A DNA stretch of 64,000 bases from an uncultured Oscillospiraceae bacterium. Its GTDB lineage: Bacteria; Bacillota; Clostridia; Oscillospirales; Oscillospiraceae. The translations under genes were made by a program, and so were the position numbers. The notes under the pieces are model-generated. The model did not search any database, was not told the origin of the DNA, and worked only from the letters and a program-made list of their open reading frames with translations. The DNA is taken from contig CAKTOB010000001.1 of NCBI GenBank assembly GCA_934589525.1, forward strand, positions 62,001 through 126,000, written 5' to 3'. Positions 16,998 through 25,505 of the stretch are shown here, in pieces (positions within the stretch are counted from its first letter, which is position 1; every line of letters starts with the position of its first letter).

Positions 16998-17028
16998 TCC
17001 CTCCCGGAATGCCGGGAGGGATTCTTTT
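16998..17028 (+). terminator. Terminator of the transketolase operon
   Basis: A 10-bp stem TCCCTCCCGG/CCGGGAGGGA with loop AATG, then TTCTTTTT, 6 bases after the stop. Confidence 0.9.
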
Positions 17029-17031
17029 TCC

Positions 17032-17060
17032 TTGAATTTCCGACAAAAAACGTATATAAT
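17032..17060 (+). promoter_or_regulatory. Sigma-A promoter of the TetR gene
   Basis: TTGAAT (17032-17037), 17 bases, TATAAT (17055-17060). Confidence 0.7.
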
Positions 17061-17133
17061 ACTCTACGCACTGGCCCCGGCTTTTCGGGGCGCACCCATC
17101 GGAGGCGGTATTTCCGGGAAAGGAGCTGGTTGA

Positions 17134-17709
17134 ATGGCAAGACGGACGCAGGCAGTGATCATGCAGGCCTTTATGGAGCTGCTGGCCAAGAAGCCCTATG
17201 ATAAGATCACGGTAAAGGATGTCATTGAAAAGGCGGACATCAACCGGAATACCTTTTATTATTACTACGAAAACATTCCCTCCCTGCTGAAGGCTCTGTT
17301 TGAGCAGGAAATTCAAAACTTTTCCAACAGCACCGAGAAAAGCGATTCCTTCGCCAAGGAATACATGCGGGCAAGTAATTTGGTCCGGACCAACCGGCAG
17401 GCGCTGCGGCATTTGTACGCGTCGGAAAACCGGGCCCTCATTTCCCAGTTTCTGGAAACCGCCTCGGGGCTTTTCGTAGAGCGGTTCGTCCGGCAGGCGG
17501 CGGCCCCCTACGGCCTCAGCGAAGAGGGCATTTACTATGTGACCCATTTCTACAGCTATGCCATTGTGGGCCTCACCATGCGCTGGATCAGGGAGGATCT
17601 GCCCTCGGTCATCGACAATCTGCCGGAACGGCTGGAGAGCACTTTCAATGCCTCCATCAACAGCGTCATTGAGGACTACCTCCAATTCTCCCAGAACTCC
17701 AAGGACTAA
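17134..17709 (+). CDS. TetR/AcrR family transcriptional regulator
   Basis: The 191-residue protein has the TetR N-terminal HTH (about residues 5-50: VIMQAFMELLAKKPYDKITVKDVIEKADINRNTFYYYYENIPSLLKAL) and a helical ligand/dimer domain. AAAGGAG lies upstream of ATG 17134. Downstream are the DUF308 membrane protein and a radical SAM enzyme on the same strand, so these are candidate targets, although a terminator-like hairpin separates them. The ligand is unknown. Confidence 0.88.
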   Translation: MARRTQAVIMQAFMELLAKKPYDKITVKDVIEKADINRNTFYYYYENIPSLLKALFEQEIQNFSNSTEKSDSFAKEYMRASNLVRTNRQALRHLYASENRALISQFLETASGLFVERFVRQAAAPYGLSEEGIYYVTHFYSYAIVGLTMRWIREDLPSVIDNLPERLESTFNASINSVIEDYLQFSQNSKD

Positions 17710-17712
17710 AAA

Positions 17713-17777
17713 ATACAGGCAAATTTGCGGAACTGTTCGATTTCGGATGGTTCCGTTTTTTTGCCTGTATCTTTTTT
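17713..17777 (+). terminator. Terminator after the TetR gene
   Basis: A nested hairpin: outer arms ATACAGGC (17713-17720) and GCCTGTAT (17763-17770), inner arms CGGAAC and GTTCCG, followed by CTTTTTT. Confidence 0.7.
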
Positions 17778-17832
17778 GAATCGAAAAAACTAGAATGCAG
17801 ATATGGATGCTGAAACGAGAGGAGGCAGACAA

Positions 17833-18387
17833 TTGAAACAACTCAAAGCGGTCAAATACGCCTACAGCGCCTTTTCCTGCGTGCTCATGGCCTTTGGCCT
17901 GACGGCCATGCTGGGAGCCCCGGTGCCGGAGCGCCGGTTCATGCTGATTGGCGGAATCTTGATGATCCTCTTTGGCGCCCTGCGGATCATGGGCTACTGC
18001 TCCAAGGATGCCTTACAGCTGGCTTTTCAGTTTGACCTGATCCTGGGTATCACCTCCGGGGTGCTGGGCTGCTACATGATCTGGAAGCCCTCCGCCCTGG
18101 GCCACATCGTCATGATCTTAGGGCTGTTCTTTCTCATCGAGGGACTTTCCAAGGTGCAGACGGCCATTGATGCCAAAAGGATCGGCATGGAGCGTTGGTG
18201 GCTCATCTTATGCGTGGCCCTGGTGACCGCAGTCATCGGCGTTTTGGCCGTTCTCGTAGAATTTCGGGAATTTGAGACTGTCAGTCGGCTGATCGGATTC
18301 AGTCTGACCGTTGACGGTGTCTTAAATCTATATGTTACACAAAGTACAGTCAATACATTTAGGAGGAAAAAAGAATGGGAAGCTTAA
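17833..18387 (+). CDS. DUF308/HdeD-like membrane protein, TTG start
   Basis: About 184 residues with six hydrophobic segments arranged in pairs, as in the HdeD/DUF308 family (LTAMLGAPVPERRFMLIGGILMILFGALRI; GHIVMILGLFFLIEGLSKVQTAIDAKR). The family function is poorly known; HdeD itself is an acid-stress membrane protein. I place the start at TTG 17833: AGGAGG (17820-17825) is 7 bases upstream and the hydrophobic protein begins there; an ATG at 17803 is in frame but has no ribosome site. Its 3' end overlaps the radical SAM gene by 13 bases, so the pair is translated from one message. Confidence 0.82.
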   Translation: MKQLKAVKYAYSAFSCVLMAFGLTAMLGAPVPERRFMLIGGILMILFGALRIMGYCSKDALQLAFQFDLILGITSGVLGCYMIWKPSALGHIVMILGLFFLIEGLSKVQTAIDAKRIGMERWWLILCVALVTAVIGVLAVLVEFREFETVSRLIGFSLTVDGVLNLYVTQSTVNTFRRKKEWEA

Positions 18388-19787
18388 CACACAAGGCAGC
18401 CAGAGCCGCCGCAGGACTGGGCATCGATCAGACCATCAAGAAGGTCACCCGGGGCGACCGGGAAACGGAGCTGCTGAAGCTCATCGATCTGATGGAAAAA
18501 TACACCGCCGGAACCAACCTGACCGTGGATTTGAGCAACTACCGGGCCATGATCCAGGATGAGACCAGCGCCTTGAATCGCTACATCAACCGGGCCCTGG
18601 ACGAGGTAGATCACAACGTGCTGAAAACCTCCGTGCTGAACTTTGGCTTTGAGGCCATGCTGAACGGCACCATGACCATCCGCAAAATGCGGGAAGTACA
18701 CCAGTGCAATATTCCCTGGCTGATCCTCATGGACCCCACCTCCGCCTGCAACCTGCACTGCACCGGCTGCTGGGCCGCGGAGTACGGCAACAAGCTGAAC
18801 CTGACCTATGAAGAGCTTTCCAGCGTGGTCCGTCAGGGCCGGGACCTGGGTGTCTACTTCTACATGTTCACCGGCGGCGAGCCCCTGGTGCGGAAGAAGG
18901 ACGTGATCCGGCTGTGCCAGGAGTTTAACGACTGTCAGTTCCTGGCTTTCACCAACGGCACCCTGGTAGACGAGGCCTTCTGTGCCGATATGAAGCGGGT
19001 GGGCAACCTGATGCTGGCCATCTCCCTGGAGGGCGACCCGGAGGTCAACGACCTGCGCCGGGGTCAGGGCGTTTACGGCAAGGTCATGAAGGCCATGGAC
19101 CTGCTGAAGACCAACGGCCTGATTTTCGGCACCTCCATCTGCTACACCTCCAAGAACTGCATGTCCGTCACCAGCCCGGAGTTTGTAAAGCTCATGGTGG
19201 ACAAGGGCTGCCGCTACGCCATGTACTTCCACTATATGCCTGTGGGCAATGAAGCCTCCGTGGACCTGCTGCCCACCCCGGAGCAGCGGATGTACCTGAA
19301 GGACCGCATCCGCCAGATCCGGAAGCTCCAGGACGGCGAGGGTCTGTTCACCATGGACTTCCAGAACGACGGCGAGTTTGTAGGCGGCTGCATTGCCGGT
19401 GGCCGGAACTACTTCCACATCAACGCCAACGGCGACGCGGAGCCCTGTGTGTTCATCCACTACTCCAATGCCAACATCCGCACCCACACCCTGCTGGAGA
19501 TTCTCAAGAGCCCCCTGTTCATGGCCTACCGGGACAATCAGCCCTTCAATGAAAACCACCTGCGGCCCTGCCCCATGCTGGAAAACCCGGAAATTTTGCA
19601 GAAGATGGTGGCCCAGACCGGCGCCAAGTCCACGGACCTGCAATCCCCCGAGTCTGCCGAGCACCTGTGCGGCAAGTGCAAGGCCTATGCAGAAAACTGG
19701 AAGCCCTGCGCCGAAAAGCTCTGGGCGGAAGAGACCCATCCCGTGCCCAACTACGAAAACTACAAGGACTGGAAGCCCCAGGCGTAA
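18375..19787 (+). CDS. Radical SAM protein with C-terminal Cys-rich (SPASM-like) region
   Basis: The 470-residue protein has the radical SAM cluster CNLHCTGC (Cys125, Cys129, Cys132) and FTGGEPLVRKKD. The C-terminal part has further Cys residues (GGCIAGGRNYFHINANGDAEPCVF; RPCPMLENPE; CGKCKAYAENWKPC), as in SPASM-type auxiliary cluster domains. The first 100 residues are a helical region with no assigned domain. No peptide substrate gene is visible nearby, so a peptide-modifying role is possible but unproven. It overlaps the DUF308 gene, and AGGAGG precedes ATG 18375. The function cannot be named. Confidence 0.85.
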   Translation: MGSLTHKAARAAAGLGIDQTIKKVTRGDRETELLKLIDLMEKYTAGTNLTVDLSNYRAMIQDETSALNRYINRALDEVDHNVLKTSVLNFGFEAMLNGTMTIRKMREVHQCNIPWLILMDPTSACNLHCTGCWAAEYGNKLNLTYEELSSVVRQGRDLGVYFYMFTGGEPLVRKKDVIRLCQEFNDCQFLAFTNGTLVDEAFCADMKRVGNLMLAISLEGDPEVNDLRRGQGVYGKVMKAMDLLKTNGLIFGTSICYTSKNCMSVTSPEFVKLMVDKGCRYAMYFHYMPVGNEASVDLLPTPEQRMYLKDRIRQIRKLQDGEGLFTMDFQNDGEFVGGCIAGGRNYFHINANGDAEPCVFIHYSNANIRTHTLLEILKSPLFMAYRDNQPFNENHLRPCPMLENPEILQKMVAQTGAKSTDLQSPESAEHLCGKCKAYAENWKPCAEKLWAEETHPVPNYENYKDWKPQA

Positions 19788-19888
19788 GCCCGGCTCCCGG
19801 CCGGAAGGAGACAACGGCACCAAGTATTTCATCAGCCCCACCGGCCTCTGCGTCGGCGGTGCGTTCTCCGGAAAGGCCCCTGCAAGGT

Positions 19889-19922
19889 GGACCGTCCATC
19901 CCCCTGGACGGTCCTTCCCTTT
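19889..19922 (+). terminator. Terminator after the radical SAM gene
   Basis: A 10-bp stem GGACCGTCCA (19889-19898) and TGGACGGTCC (19905-19914), followed by TTCCCTTTCT. The rest of the 229-base gap before DegV holds nothing recognisable. Confidence 0.65.
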
Positions 19923-20016
19923 CTCTCCGCGCGGAAATCCTTGAAGCACCTGCTGCCCTGGCCGTTTACGCGCTGCACACGATACCAACAATGATTGATC
20001 TAAAGGTGAAATTTTC

Positions 20017-20910
20017 ATGGACAAGACAGCCATCGTAACAGATACCAACAGCGGCCTGACCCCCGAAGAGGCGAAAGCACTGGGCATTGGCCTGATCCCC
20101 ATGCCGGTGATCCTGGACGGGGAATGCTTTTTTGAATATACCTCCATCACCCCCCAGGAATTCTTCAGCTGTCTTCAAGAGGAGGAAGCGGTATCCACCT
20201 CTCAGCCCGCCCCCGGGGATCTGATGGATGCCTGGGAGGCCCTGCTGGAAACCCATGAGGAAGTGGTCTATATTCCAATGTCCGCTGGCCTTTCCGGAAG
20301 CTATCAGACCGCCGTCATGCTGGCCCAGGACTACGAGGGCCGGGTGCAAGTGGCGAACCTCCACCGGATTTCCGTCACCCAGCGCCAGGCGGTCCTGGAT
20401 GCCCTGTTTCTGGCAGAGCAGGGCCGGAATGCCCGGGAAATCAAGGAATCTCTGGAGAAAAACGACCTGGATTCCGATATTTTTGTGGCGGTGAACACCC
20501 TGGAGCTGCTGAAAAAAAGCGGCCGGGTCACGGCGGCGGGGGCGGCCCTGGGCAGCATCCTCAGCATCAAGCCGGTGCTGCGGATCCAAGACGGGAAGCT
20601 GGATGCCTTCCGAAAGGTCCGGGGCATGCGCTCCGCCATGCAGGCCATGATAGAAGGCCTCAAAGAAGACGAACGGGTCCTGAAGTGCCCCCACCTGATG
20701 CTCCGGGCCGCCTACGCAGGAGACCTGGAAGCGGGGAAAATCTGGCAGGAAACCCTCCAAGCCGCCTTCCCCCACTGCGCCGTAGGCCTAGACCCCCTGC
20801 CCCTGAGCGTCTGCTGCCACGTGGGCTACGGCGCCCTGGGCGTAGGCATCGCCAAGGACATCCCGGCCGTAGAGAACACCGGGGCCTATCTTAAAGCGGC
20901 ATCGGAATAA
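20017..20910 (+). CDS. DegV family fatty-acid-binding protein
   Basis: The 297-residue protein has the DegV two-domain pattern: AIVTDTNSGLTPEEAKALGIGLIPMPVILDGE at the N-terminus, PMSAGLSGSYQTAVMLAQ, and the second-domain signature LELLKKSGRVTAAGAALGSILSIKPVLRIQDGKL. Some members bind fatty acids (FakB) for phosphorylation by FakA; no fakA is nearby. The start at 20017 is preceded by AAAGGTGA. Confidence 0.9.
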   Translation: MDKTAIVTDTNSGLTPEEAKALGIGLIPMPVILDGECFFEYTSITPQEFFSCLQEEEAVSTSQPAPGDLMDAWEALLETHEEVVYIPMSAGLSGSYQTAVMLAQDYEGRVQVANLHRISVTQRQAVLDALFLAEQGRNAREIKESLEKNDLDSDIFVAVNTLELLKKSGRVTAAGAALGSILSIKPVLRIQDGKLDAFRKVRGMRSAMQAMIEGLKEDERVLKCPHLMLRAAYAGDLEAGKIWQETLQAAFPHCAVGLDPLPLSVCCHVGYGALGVGIAKDIPAVENTGAYLKAASE

Positions 20911-20912
20911 AA

Positions 20913-21437
20913 ATTGACAATTGACAATGGACAATTGTCAATTGGTTTAAGTTGACAATTGACAGTTATCGGGGTGACGGACGTAGCCGTTTTTGGAATA
21001 CGTTGTGTAGAAAAATACACCAACAAGCGAAACCGTAGGGAACAGCCGCTGCCGTTCCGGGGACATTGCGAATATCACCCATGAGGTTGAATGGTATTAC
21101 GCAATGTAGCGGCGGCAACCTGCCGCCATATACGTTGTACATTTGAATTTGTACAAACCAACGCAAAAAACGTCTGTCATTCCGACCGTAGCGCAAGCGG
21201 AGCGGAGGAATCTACTCAAGTAGCAAAAACAACCTGCGTAAGGGAAAACTTGCAACTTGAGAAGATCCCTCCGCTCGTTTCACTAAGGCCTGAATGACAT
21301 GTCGGGGGGTGGTTTCGTTTTGTCCACACGGGTTGTATTCGGGACGTTTCATGGCGATGAATCATCGCCGCTACATTGCGTGGTTCCATTCATCCACGCG
21401 GGTTGTATTCGCAACGTGGCATGGTGATGCTCCATTT
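20913..21437. repeat. Mosaic intergenic repeat block 3
   Basis: TTGACAA heptads open the block (20913-20967). Cores follow: GTAGGGAACAGCC...CCGTTCC (21036-21060), GCGGCGGCAACCTGCCGCC (21108-21128), the TGTCATTCCGACC near-palindrome (21175-21299) and GGCGATGAATCATCGCC (21353-21378), joined by the ACGTT...CATCCACGCGGGTTGTATTCG linker. It fills the gap between degV and the convergent lipoprotein gene and holds no credible coding sequence. Confidence 0.8.
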
Positions 21438-21446
21438 GTATCTGTA

Positions 21447-21496
21447 AAAAACGCAACCAGTCGCGGTTCCTGCATTTTAATGGGAACCGCGGCTGG
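21447..21496 (-). terminator. Terminator of the lipoprotein gene
   Basis: On the minus strand AGCCGCGGTTCC pairs with GGAACCGCGACT (arms around 21462-21473 and 21484-21495), followed by GGTTGCGTTTTTT. Confidence 0.7.
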
Positions 21497-21524
21497 CCTT
21501 TATGAAATGAAAACCTGGGAACGG

Positions 21525-22367
21525 TCAGAACAGGTCCACCAGCTTTTTCTGGATGCGTGCGGAAACCTCCAGGTAGTATTTTAGCTCTTCCGAGGTCATG
21601 TCGCTGGAATCCCAGGCTTTAAAGGCGGCATCAATTTCCTCCACCTGGGAGAGCATGGACATATACTTGGTGAGAATGGAAAAATCCGTGGGGTTGGCCT
21701 TGTATTGCTTCAGCAGGTCCACGTACTCGTTATAGAAGGACTCATAGCTGTCCATGGCCTGCTTGAACTCCGGTCGAAGACCGCTGGCGGTTGTTTCCTC
21801 CGTAGGGGCCTCCGTCTGGGGAATGGTCTGGTCCTGGGAGACTTTTTCCAGGTACATCGCCGAACCATCCACCTCCACAACCAACATATCGTCCTCAATG
21901 GGGATTCCACCGGTGCCAATAGCCACGCCATTTTCGACAGCTTTCCAGTCACCGACGGTACCGTCGGTGAAATAGAATTTTCCCGTGTCCTGAAATACCA
22001 TGGAAAAATCCCGAATCCATGGATTGGCGCCAAGCTTGAGCCACTCGTCTACCGAAAGTGTTACATCCCGCATCTTATACTTGCTGATTTTCCATGTACC
22101 GTAATAAAACTCGGCGGGATGCCCCTTCGGATTCTGTGTGGCCTCCTCCGTGACCTCCGGCTCCGTGGTTGCGGTCGTTTCGGGAGCCTCTGTCTCCTGA
22201 CGCTGCACCGTTGGCAGGGACGTAACAGGGGCCTCCTTTTTGCAGGCGCACAGCGCTGCCATGCAGAAGACCGCTAACACACACACAGCGGTATGACGGA
22301 GCCATCCATGGGGCATCTTTTGGGTGATTTCCGGTCTGTTGAACCTACTCCATACAGATTTTTTCAT
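21525..22367 (-). CDS. DUF6591-like secreted lipoprotein of unknown function
   Basis: About 280 residues. The N-terminus has a hydrophobic signal (VCVLAVFCMAALCAC) with a lipobox-like LCAC, then a Thr/Glu/Pro-rich spacer, a central domain (YYGTWKISKYKMRD...) and a C-terminal helical domain (FKQAMDSYESFYNEYVDLLKQYKANPTD...SEELKYYLEVSARIQKKL) that resembles DUF6591. I start it at the ATG at 22367 because AGGT/GGAGG lies 8 bases upstream; an in-frame ATG at 22382 overlaps that ribosome site. The small HTH gene lies just upstream on the same strand. It is probably anchored outside the membrane. Confidence 0.75.
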   Translation of the reverse strand: MKKSVWSRFNRPEITQKMPHGWLRHTAVCVLAVFCMAALCACKKEAPVTSLPTVQRQETEAPETTATTEPEVTEEATQNPKGHPAEFYYGTWKISKYKMRDVTLSVDEWLKLGANPWIRDFSMVFQDTGKFYFTDGTVGDWKAVENGVAIGTGGIPIEDDMLVVEVDGSAMYLEKVSQDQTIPQTEAPTEETTASGLRPEFKQAMDSYESFYNEYVDLLKQYKANPTDFSILTKYMSMLSQVEEIDAAFKAWDSSDMTSEELKYYLEVSARIQKKLVDLF

Positions 22368-22415
22368 TTCGTATACCTCCATTTATTTCTTGAGAGAGCG
22401 GCGGCACCGCCGGAG

Positions 22416-22673
22416 CTATTTCGCTTGTATTTTGTCGGACTTCTTAAATTGCCGGATCCTTCTGTCCGAGTATCCAAAAAGAACGGAGAGTTCCCGAACG
22501 GTATATTTCCCCTCATTTTCCAGTACAAAGGACCGTACATATTCCTGGTCGTACAGCCGCTGTGGAAAAACCACCGTCTGTCCCCGGAACAGCCGGTAGA
22601 TCATTTCTGCTGTTTCCCCATTGATCTGCGCGGCCACCTCCCCATAGATCCCGGCATAGGCCTCTGGCTTCAC
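22416..22673 (-). CDS. Small helix-turn-helix protein (Mor/CD3324-like), GTG start
   Basis: An 85-residue protein. The N-terminal half (YAGIYGEVAAQINGETAEMIYRLFRGQTVVFPQRLY) and the C-terminal HTH-like stretch (YTVRELSVLFGYSDRRIRQF) resemble small Mor/CD3324-type regulators of Firmicutes. I chose the GTG at 22673, with AAAGGAGGG 9 bases upstream; an ATG at 22709 is in frame but places that ribosome site inside the gene. It is followed by the DUF6591-like lipoprotein gene after about 48 bases. The role is unknown. Confidence 0.65.
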   Translation of the reverse strand: MKPEAYAGIYGEVAAQINGETAEMIYRLFRGQTVVFPQRLYDQEYVRSFVLENEGKYTVRELSVLFGYSDRRIRQFKKSDKIQAK

Positions 22674-22890
22674 AATACATTTCCCTCCTTTAGGGCAGTT
22701 TTCGAACATTTCTAATACAAGTATAATGGAATCACCTTCCCGATTTCTAATGAAATATTCCCCTGAAAAATACCCATGAACTTTTCCAAGACGGTTTCCG
22801 TCGTTCTCTCACAGAAGAAATGGTAATTTTTGCGAGGGGTCTGGAAAAGGGGAATTTTCGTATATTCGTCGAATTTTGTCGATTCCTGAC

Positions 22891-22919
22891 TTGTGTGGTC
22901 TCGCTGAATGTGATAGAAT
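22891..22919 (+). promoter_or_regulatory. Putative promoter of the DUF4230 gene
   Basis: TTGTGT (22891-22896), 17 bases, TAGAAT (22914-22919). The divergent gap 22674-22999 (326 bases) is AT-rich and shows no gene beyond this; short open frames on the minus strand lack ribosome sites. Confidence 0.5.
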
Positions 22920-22999
22920 GAAGGCGAATGTAGGCTCGCAAAATTTTCACGGCCAATAAAGGAGCGCATTTGCTACCATAAACAGAAAGAAGGATGGAC

Positions 23000-23761
23000 A
23001 TGGAACCTATGGATACCATGGCACAGCAAGACGAGTCATTGCAAAGAGAAATAATCGCACTGGCAAAGAGAAGCAGATTTAAAAGGCGACTTCTTACAGC
23101 CGCCGCGATTCTTCTTGTTGTTCTGCTTGCTATGCTAGGTGCCTGGATGTCTGGGAGAAGCCAGGAAAAGGAGAAAACAAGAGACGAAATTGCGGAACTC
23201 AAAGCAGAAATTGAAGCTCTAAAAGAAGCACCAATGGTGGTCAGCCCGGTTTCGCCCACGATTAATCTGGAGGCTATTCGCAGCGAAATCAACAATATTG
23301 GTGAGCTTGCAACAACCGAATATCTTTTCACCGATGCAGCGGAATTTTCAGATTCCAAACAAATCAAGAGCTGAAATATTCCACTTACCAAAAAATCCTT
23401 TATTTTAAAATGGAGCGGTGTTATCAAAGCCGGCATTGAGCTGGACAAGGTAACGATTGAAGTTGATGAATCCGAGAAAAAGGTGCATGTTTCCGTTCCG
23501 ACCGCAAAAATACTTTCCTATTTTGTAGATGGAGACAGTGTGGAAGTGCTGAACGAAAAAGATAATATTTTCAATAACATCAGCATAAATGATAAGGTCA
23601 AATTTGATTCCAAAACCGAAGAAGCCATCAAGAACCGAGCCATTGAAAACGGTCTGCTGGAAAAGGCGCAAAAAAATGCTGAGGATATTTTGTCTCGACT
23701 GATTCTTTCTGACCCGGTGGCTCACGAGGAATACACAGTAGAATTTACAGTGTTGCCGTAA
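23000..23761 (+). pseudogene. DUF4230 membrane-anchored protein interrupted by an in-frame TGA
   Basis: Two open stretches in the same reading frame (to 23374 and on to 23761) make one DUF4230-like protein of about 253 residues. It has an N-terminal membrane helix (LLTAAAILLVVLLAMLGAWM, residues about 30-50), a short coiled coil (KEKTRDEIAELKAEIEALKEA), then the DUF4230 domain: ELATTEYLFTDAAEFSDSKQIK, stop, NIPLTKKSFILKWSGVIKAGIELDKVTIEVDE, and DILSRLILSDPVAHEEYTVEFTVLP. The TGA at 23372-23374 sits where a Trp (TGG) would fit, so one base change explains it. TGA ends other genes here, so recoding is unlikely. ATG 23000 follows AGAAGG. Confidence 0.7.
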
Positions 23762-23843
23762 ACATAATATTCAATTTGAAAACAGCCGTAGCGTTCCGCC
23801 CATTGTGGAAGCTCCGGCTGTTTTTATTTTCACAAAAGACGTA

Positions 23844-24250
23844 TGTCATTCCGACCGCGCAAGCGGAGCGGAGGAATCTACTCAAGTAGCAAAAACAACC
23901 TGCGTAAGGTAAAACTTGCAACTTGAGTAGATCCCTCCGCTCATTTCACTCGGTCGGGATGACATATCGATAGGTGGTTCCATTCAACCGCACAGGTTGT
24001 ATTCGCCACGTCCCCGGAACGGCACGCAGGCCGTTCCCTACGGTTTCGCTGATGGGTGGTACCGTTCATCTACACAAGTTCTATTTGCGACGTTTCATGG
24101 CGATGAATCATCGCCGCTACATCGGGTGTACCGTGTATTGGGTGGTACCGTTCATCCACACAGTTTATATTCGAAACGTGGCGGGCGGCTGGTAGCCGAC
24201 CCTACGGGTGATTCCGTTCGTCCATGCGGGTTTTATTTGAAACGTGTCCG
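23844..24250. repeat. Mosaic intergenic repeat block 4
   Basis: Lies in the gap between the DUF4230 gene and gap. Order: the TGTCATTCCGACC near-palindrome (23844-23964), inverted GGAACGGCACGCAGGCCGTTCC (24015-24041), GGCGATGAATCATCGCC (24098-24123) and GCGGGCGGCTGGTAGCCGACCC (24180-24205), separated by copies of the GTTCATCCACACAGGTTATATTCG linker. No heptad array bounds this copy. The open frames at 23974-24260 read repeat sequence. Confidence 0.78.
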
Positions 24251-24259
24251 GCGGGTATG

Positions 24260-24290
24260 AAAAAACCGCCGCGGGAGATCCCGCGGCGGA
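24260..24290 (-). terminator. Terminator of gap
   Basis: A perfect 10-bp stem CCGCCGCGGG (24266-24275) and CCCGCGGCGG (24280-24289) with loop AGAT, followed on the minus strand by TTTTTTC. Confidence 0.9.
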
Positions 24291-24307
24291 AAAAATTTGG
24301 GTTTTAA

Positions 24308-25330
24308 TTACAGCAGGGTGGAGAAGTGCTTGATGGTACGGACCATCTGAGAAACGTAGGAGTTCTCGTTGTCGTACCAGGACACGACCTGAACCTGGGT
24401 CTTGCCGCCCTCGAGAGCGCAGACCATGGTCTGGGTGGCGTCGAACAGGGAGCCGAAACGCATGCCGATCACATCGGAGGAAACGATCTCGTCCTCATTG
24501 TAGCCGAAGGACTCGGTAGCGGCAGCCTTCATGGCAGCGTTGATCTCTTCCTTGGTAACAGCCTTGTTCACAACGGCGTTCAGGATGGTGGTGGAGCCAG
24601 TGGGGGTGGGAACACGCTGGGCAGCGCCGATCAGCTTGCCGTTCAGCTCGGGGATAACCAGGCCGATGGCCTTGGCAGCGCCGGTGGAGTTGGGAACGAT
24701 GTTGCAAGCGCCGGCACGGGAACGACGCAGGTCGCCCTTTCTCTGGGGGCCGTCCAGGATCATCTGGTCGCCGGTGTAAGCGTGGATGGTGCACATAATG
24801 CCGGACTCGATGCCAGCCAGGTCATTCAGAGCCTTGGCCATGGGAGCCAGGCAGTTGGTGGTGCAGGAAGCAGCGGAGATAATGTTGTCTTCCTTGGTCA
24901 GGGTGTTGTGGTTTACGTTGTAAACGATGGTGGGCAGGTCGTTGCCGGCAGGAGCGGAGATAACGACCTTCTTGGCACCGGCATCGATATGAGCCTGAGC
25001 CTTGGCCTTGGAGGTGTAGAAACCGGTGCACTCCAGCACAACGTCAACACCCAGCTCGCCCCAGGGCAGCTCGGCAGCGTTGGCCTTGGCGTAGATGGTG
25101 ATCTTCTTGCCATCGACAACGATGTTGTCCTCGCCGGCTTCCACGGTGTGGGTGCCGAAAGGCAGAGCGTAGGCGCCCTGAGTGGAATCGTACTTCAGCA
25201 GGTGAGCCAGCATCTTGGGAGAGGTCAGGTCGTTGATGGCAACAACCTCGAAGCCCTCAGCACCGAACATCTGACGGAAAGCCAGACGGCCAATACGGCC
25301 AAAACCATTGATCGCAACTTTAACAGACAT
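24308..25330 (-). CDS. gap: Glyceraldehyde-3-phosphate dehydrogenase, type I
   Basis: The 340-residue protein is a full-length GAPDH: NAD-binding INGFGRIGR at the N-terminus, the catalytic [12 protein letters not shown] (active-site Cys), the S-loop region and the conserved C-terminal [13 protein letters not shown]. It converts glyceraldehyde 3-phosphate to 1,3-bisphosphoglycerate in glycolysis. I chose ATG 25330, with GGAGG upstream, over an upstream in-frame ATG at 25375 that adds a non-homologous extension. It is a single-gene transcript with its own promoter and terminator. Confidence 0.97.
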   Translation of the reverse strand: MSVKVAINGFGRIGRLAFRQMFGAEGFEVVAINDLTSPKMLAHLLKYDSTQGAYALPFGTHTVEAGEDNIVVDGKKITIYAKANAAELPWGELGVDVVLECTGFYTSKAKAQAHIDAGAKKVVISAPAGNDLPTIVYNVNHNTLTKEDNIISAASCTTNCLAPMAKALNDLAGIESGIMCTIHAYTGDQMILDGPQRKGDLRRSRAGACNIVPNSTGAAKAIGLVIPELNGKLIGAAQRVPTPTGSTTILNAVVNKAVTKEEINAAMKAAATESFGYNEDEIVSSDVIGMRFGSLFDATQTMVCALEGGKTQVQVVSWYDNENSYVSQMVRTIKHFSTLL

Positions 25331-25419
25331 GGGAATTTCCTCCATTTCATAGTACTGCATGCGCAGTCTGATCATACTGTCAGCACGGAGAAATCTATCG
25401 ATACTTCCGTACAGATTTT

Positions 25420-25448
25420 ATTATACTATAAGGCCCAGTTAATGTAAA
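25420..25448 (-). promoter_or_regulatory. Sigma-A promoter of gap
   Basis: On the minus strand TTTACA (25443-25448), 17 bases, TATAAT (25420-25425), about 90 bases before the start codon. Confidence 0.75.
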
Positions 25449-25505
25449 CTGGAAATTCTGTCAAAACCCGTAGAAAATAAGCGGCGTTTTTTGTGCAAAA
25501 TCCGG

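Noticed and set aside
23372..23374. UGA recoded as Trp or selenocysteine in the DUF4230 gene
   Set aside because: TGA ends many normal genes here (for example at 620 and 11300), and I see no selenocysteine insertion structure right after the codon. A simple nonsense change is the better reading.
22747..23448. A 233-codon minus-strand frame opposite the DUF4230 gene
   Set aside because: Ser/Ile-rich shadow of a recognisable plus-strand protein, without a ribosome site.
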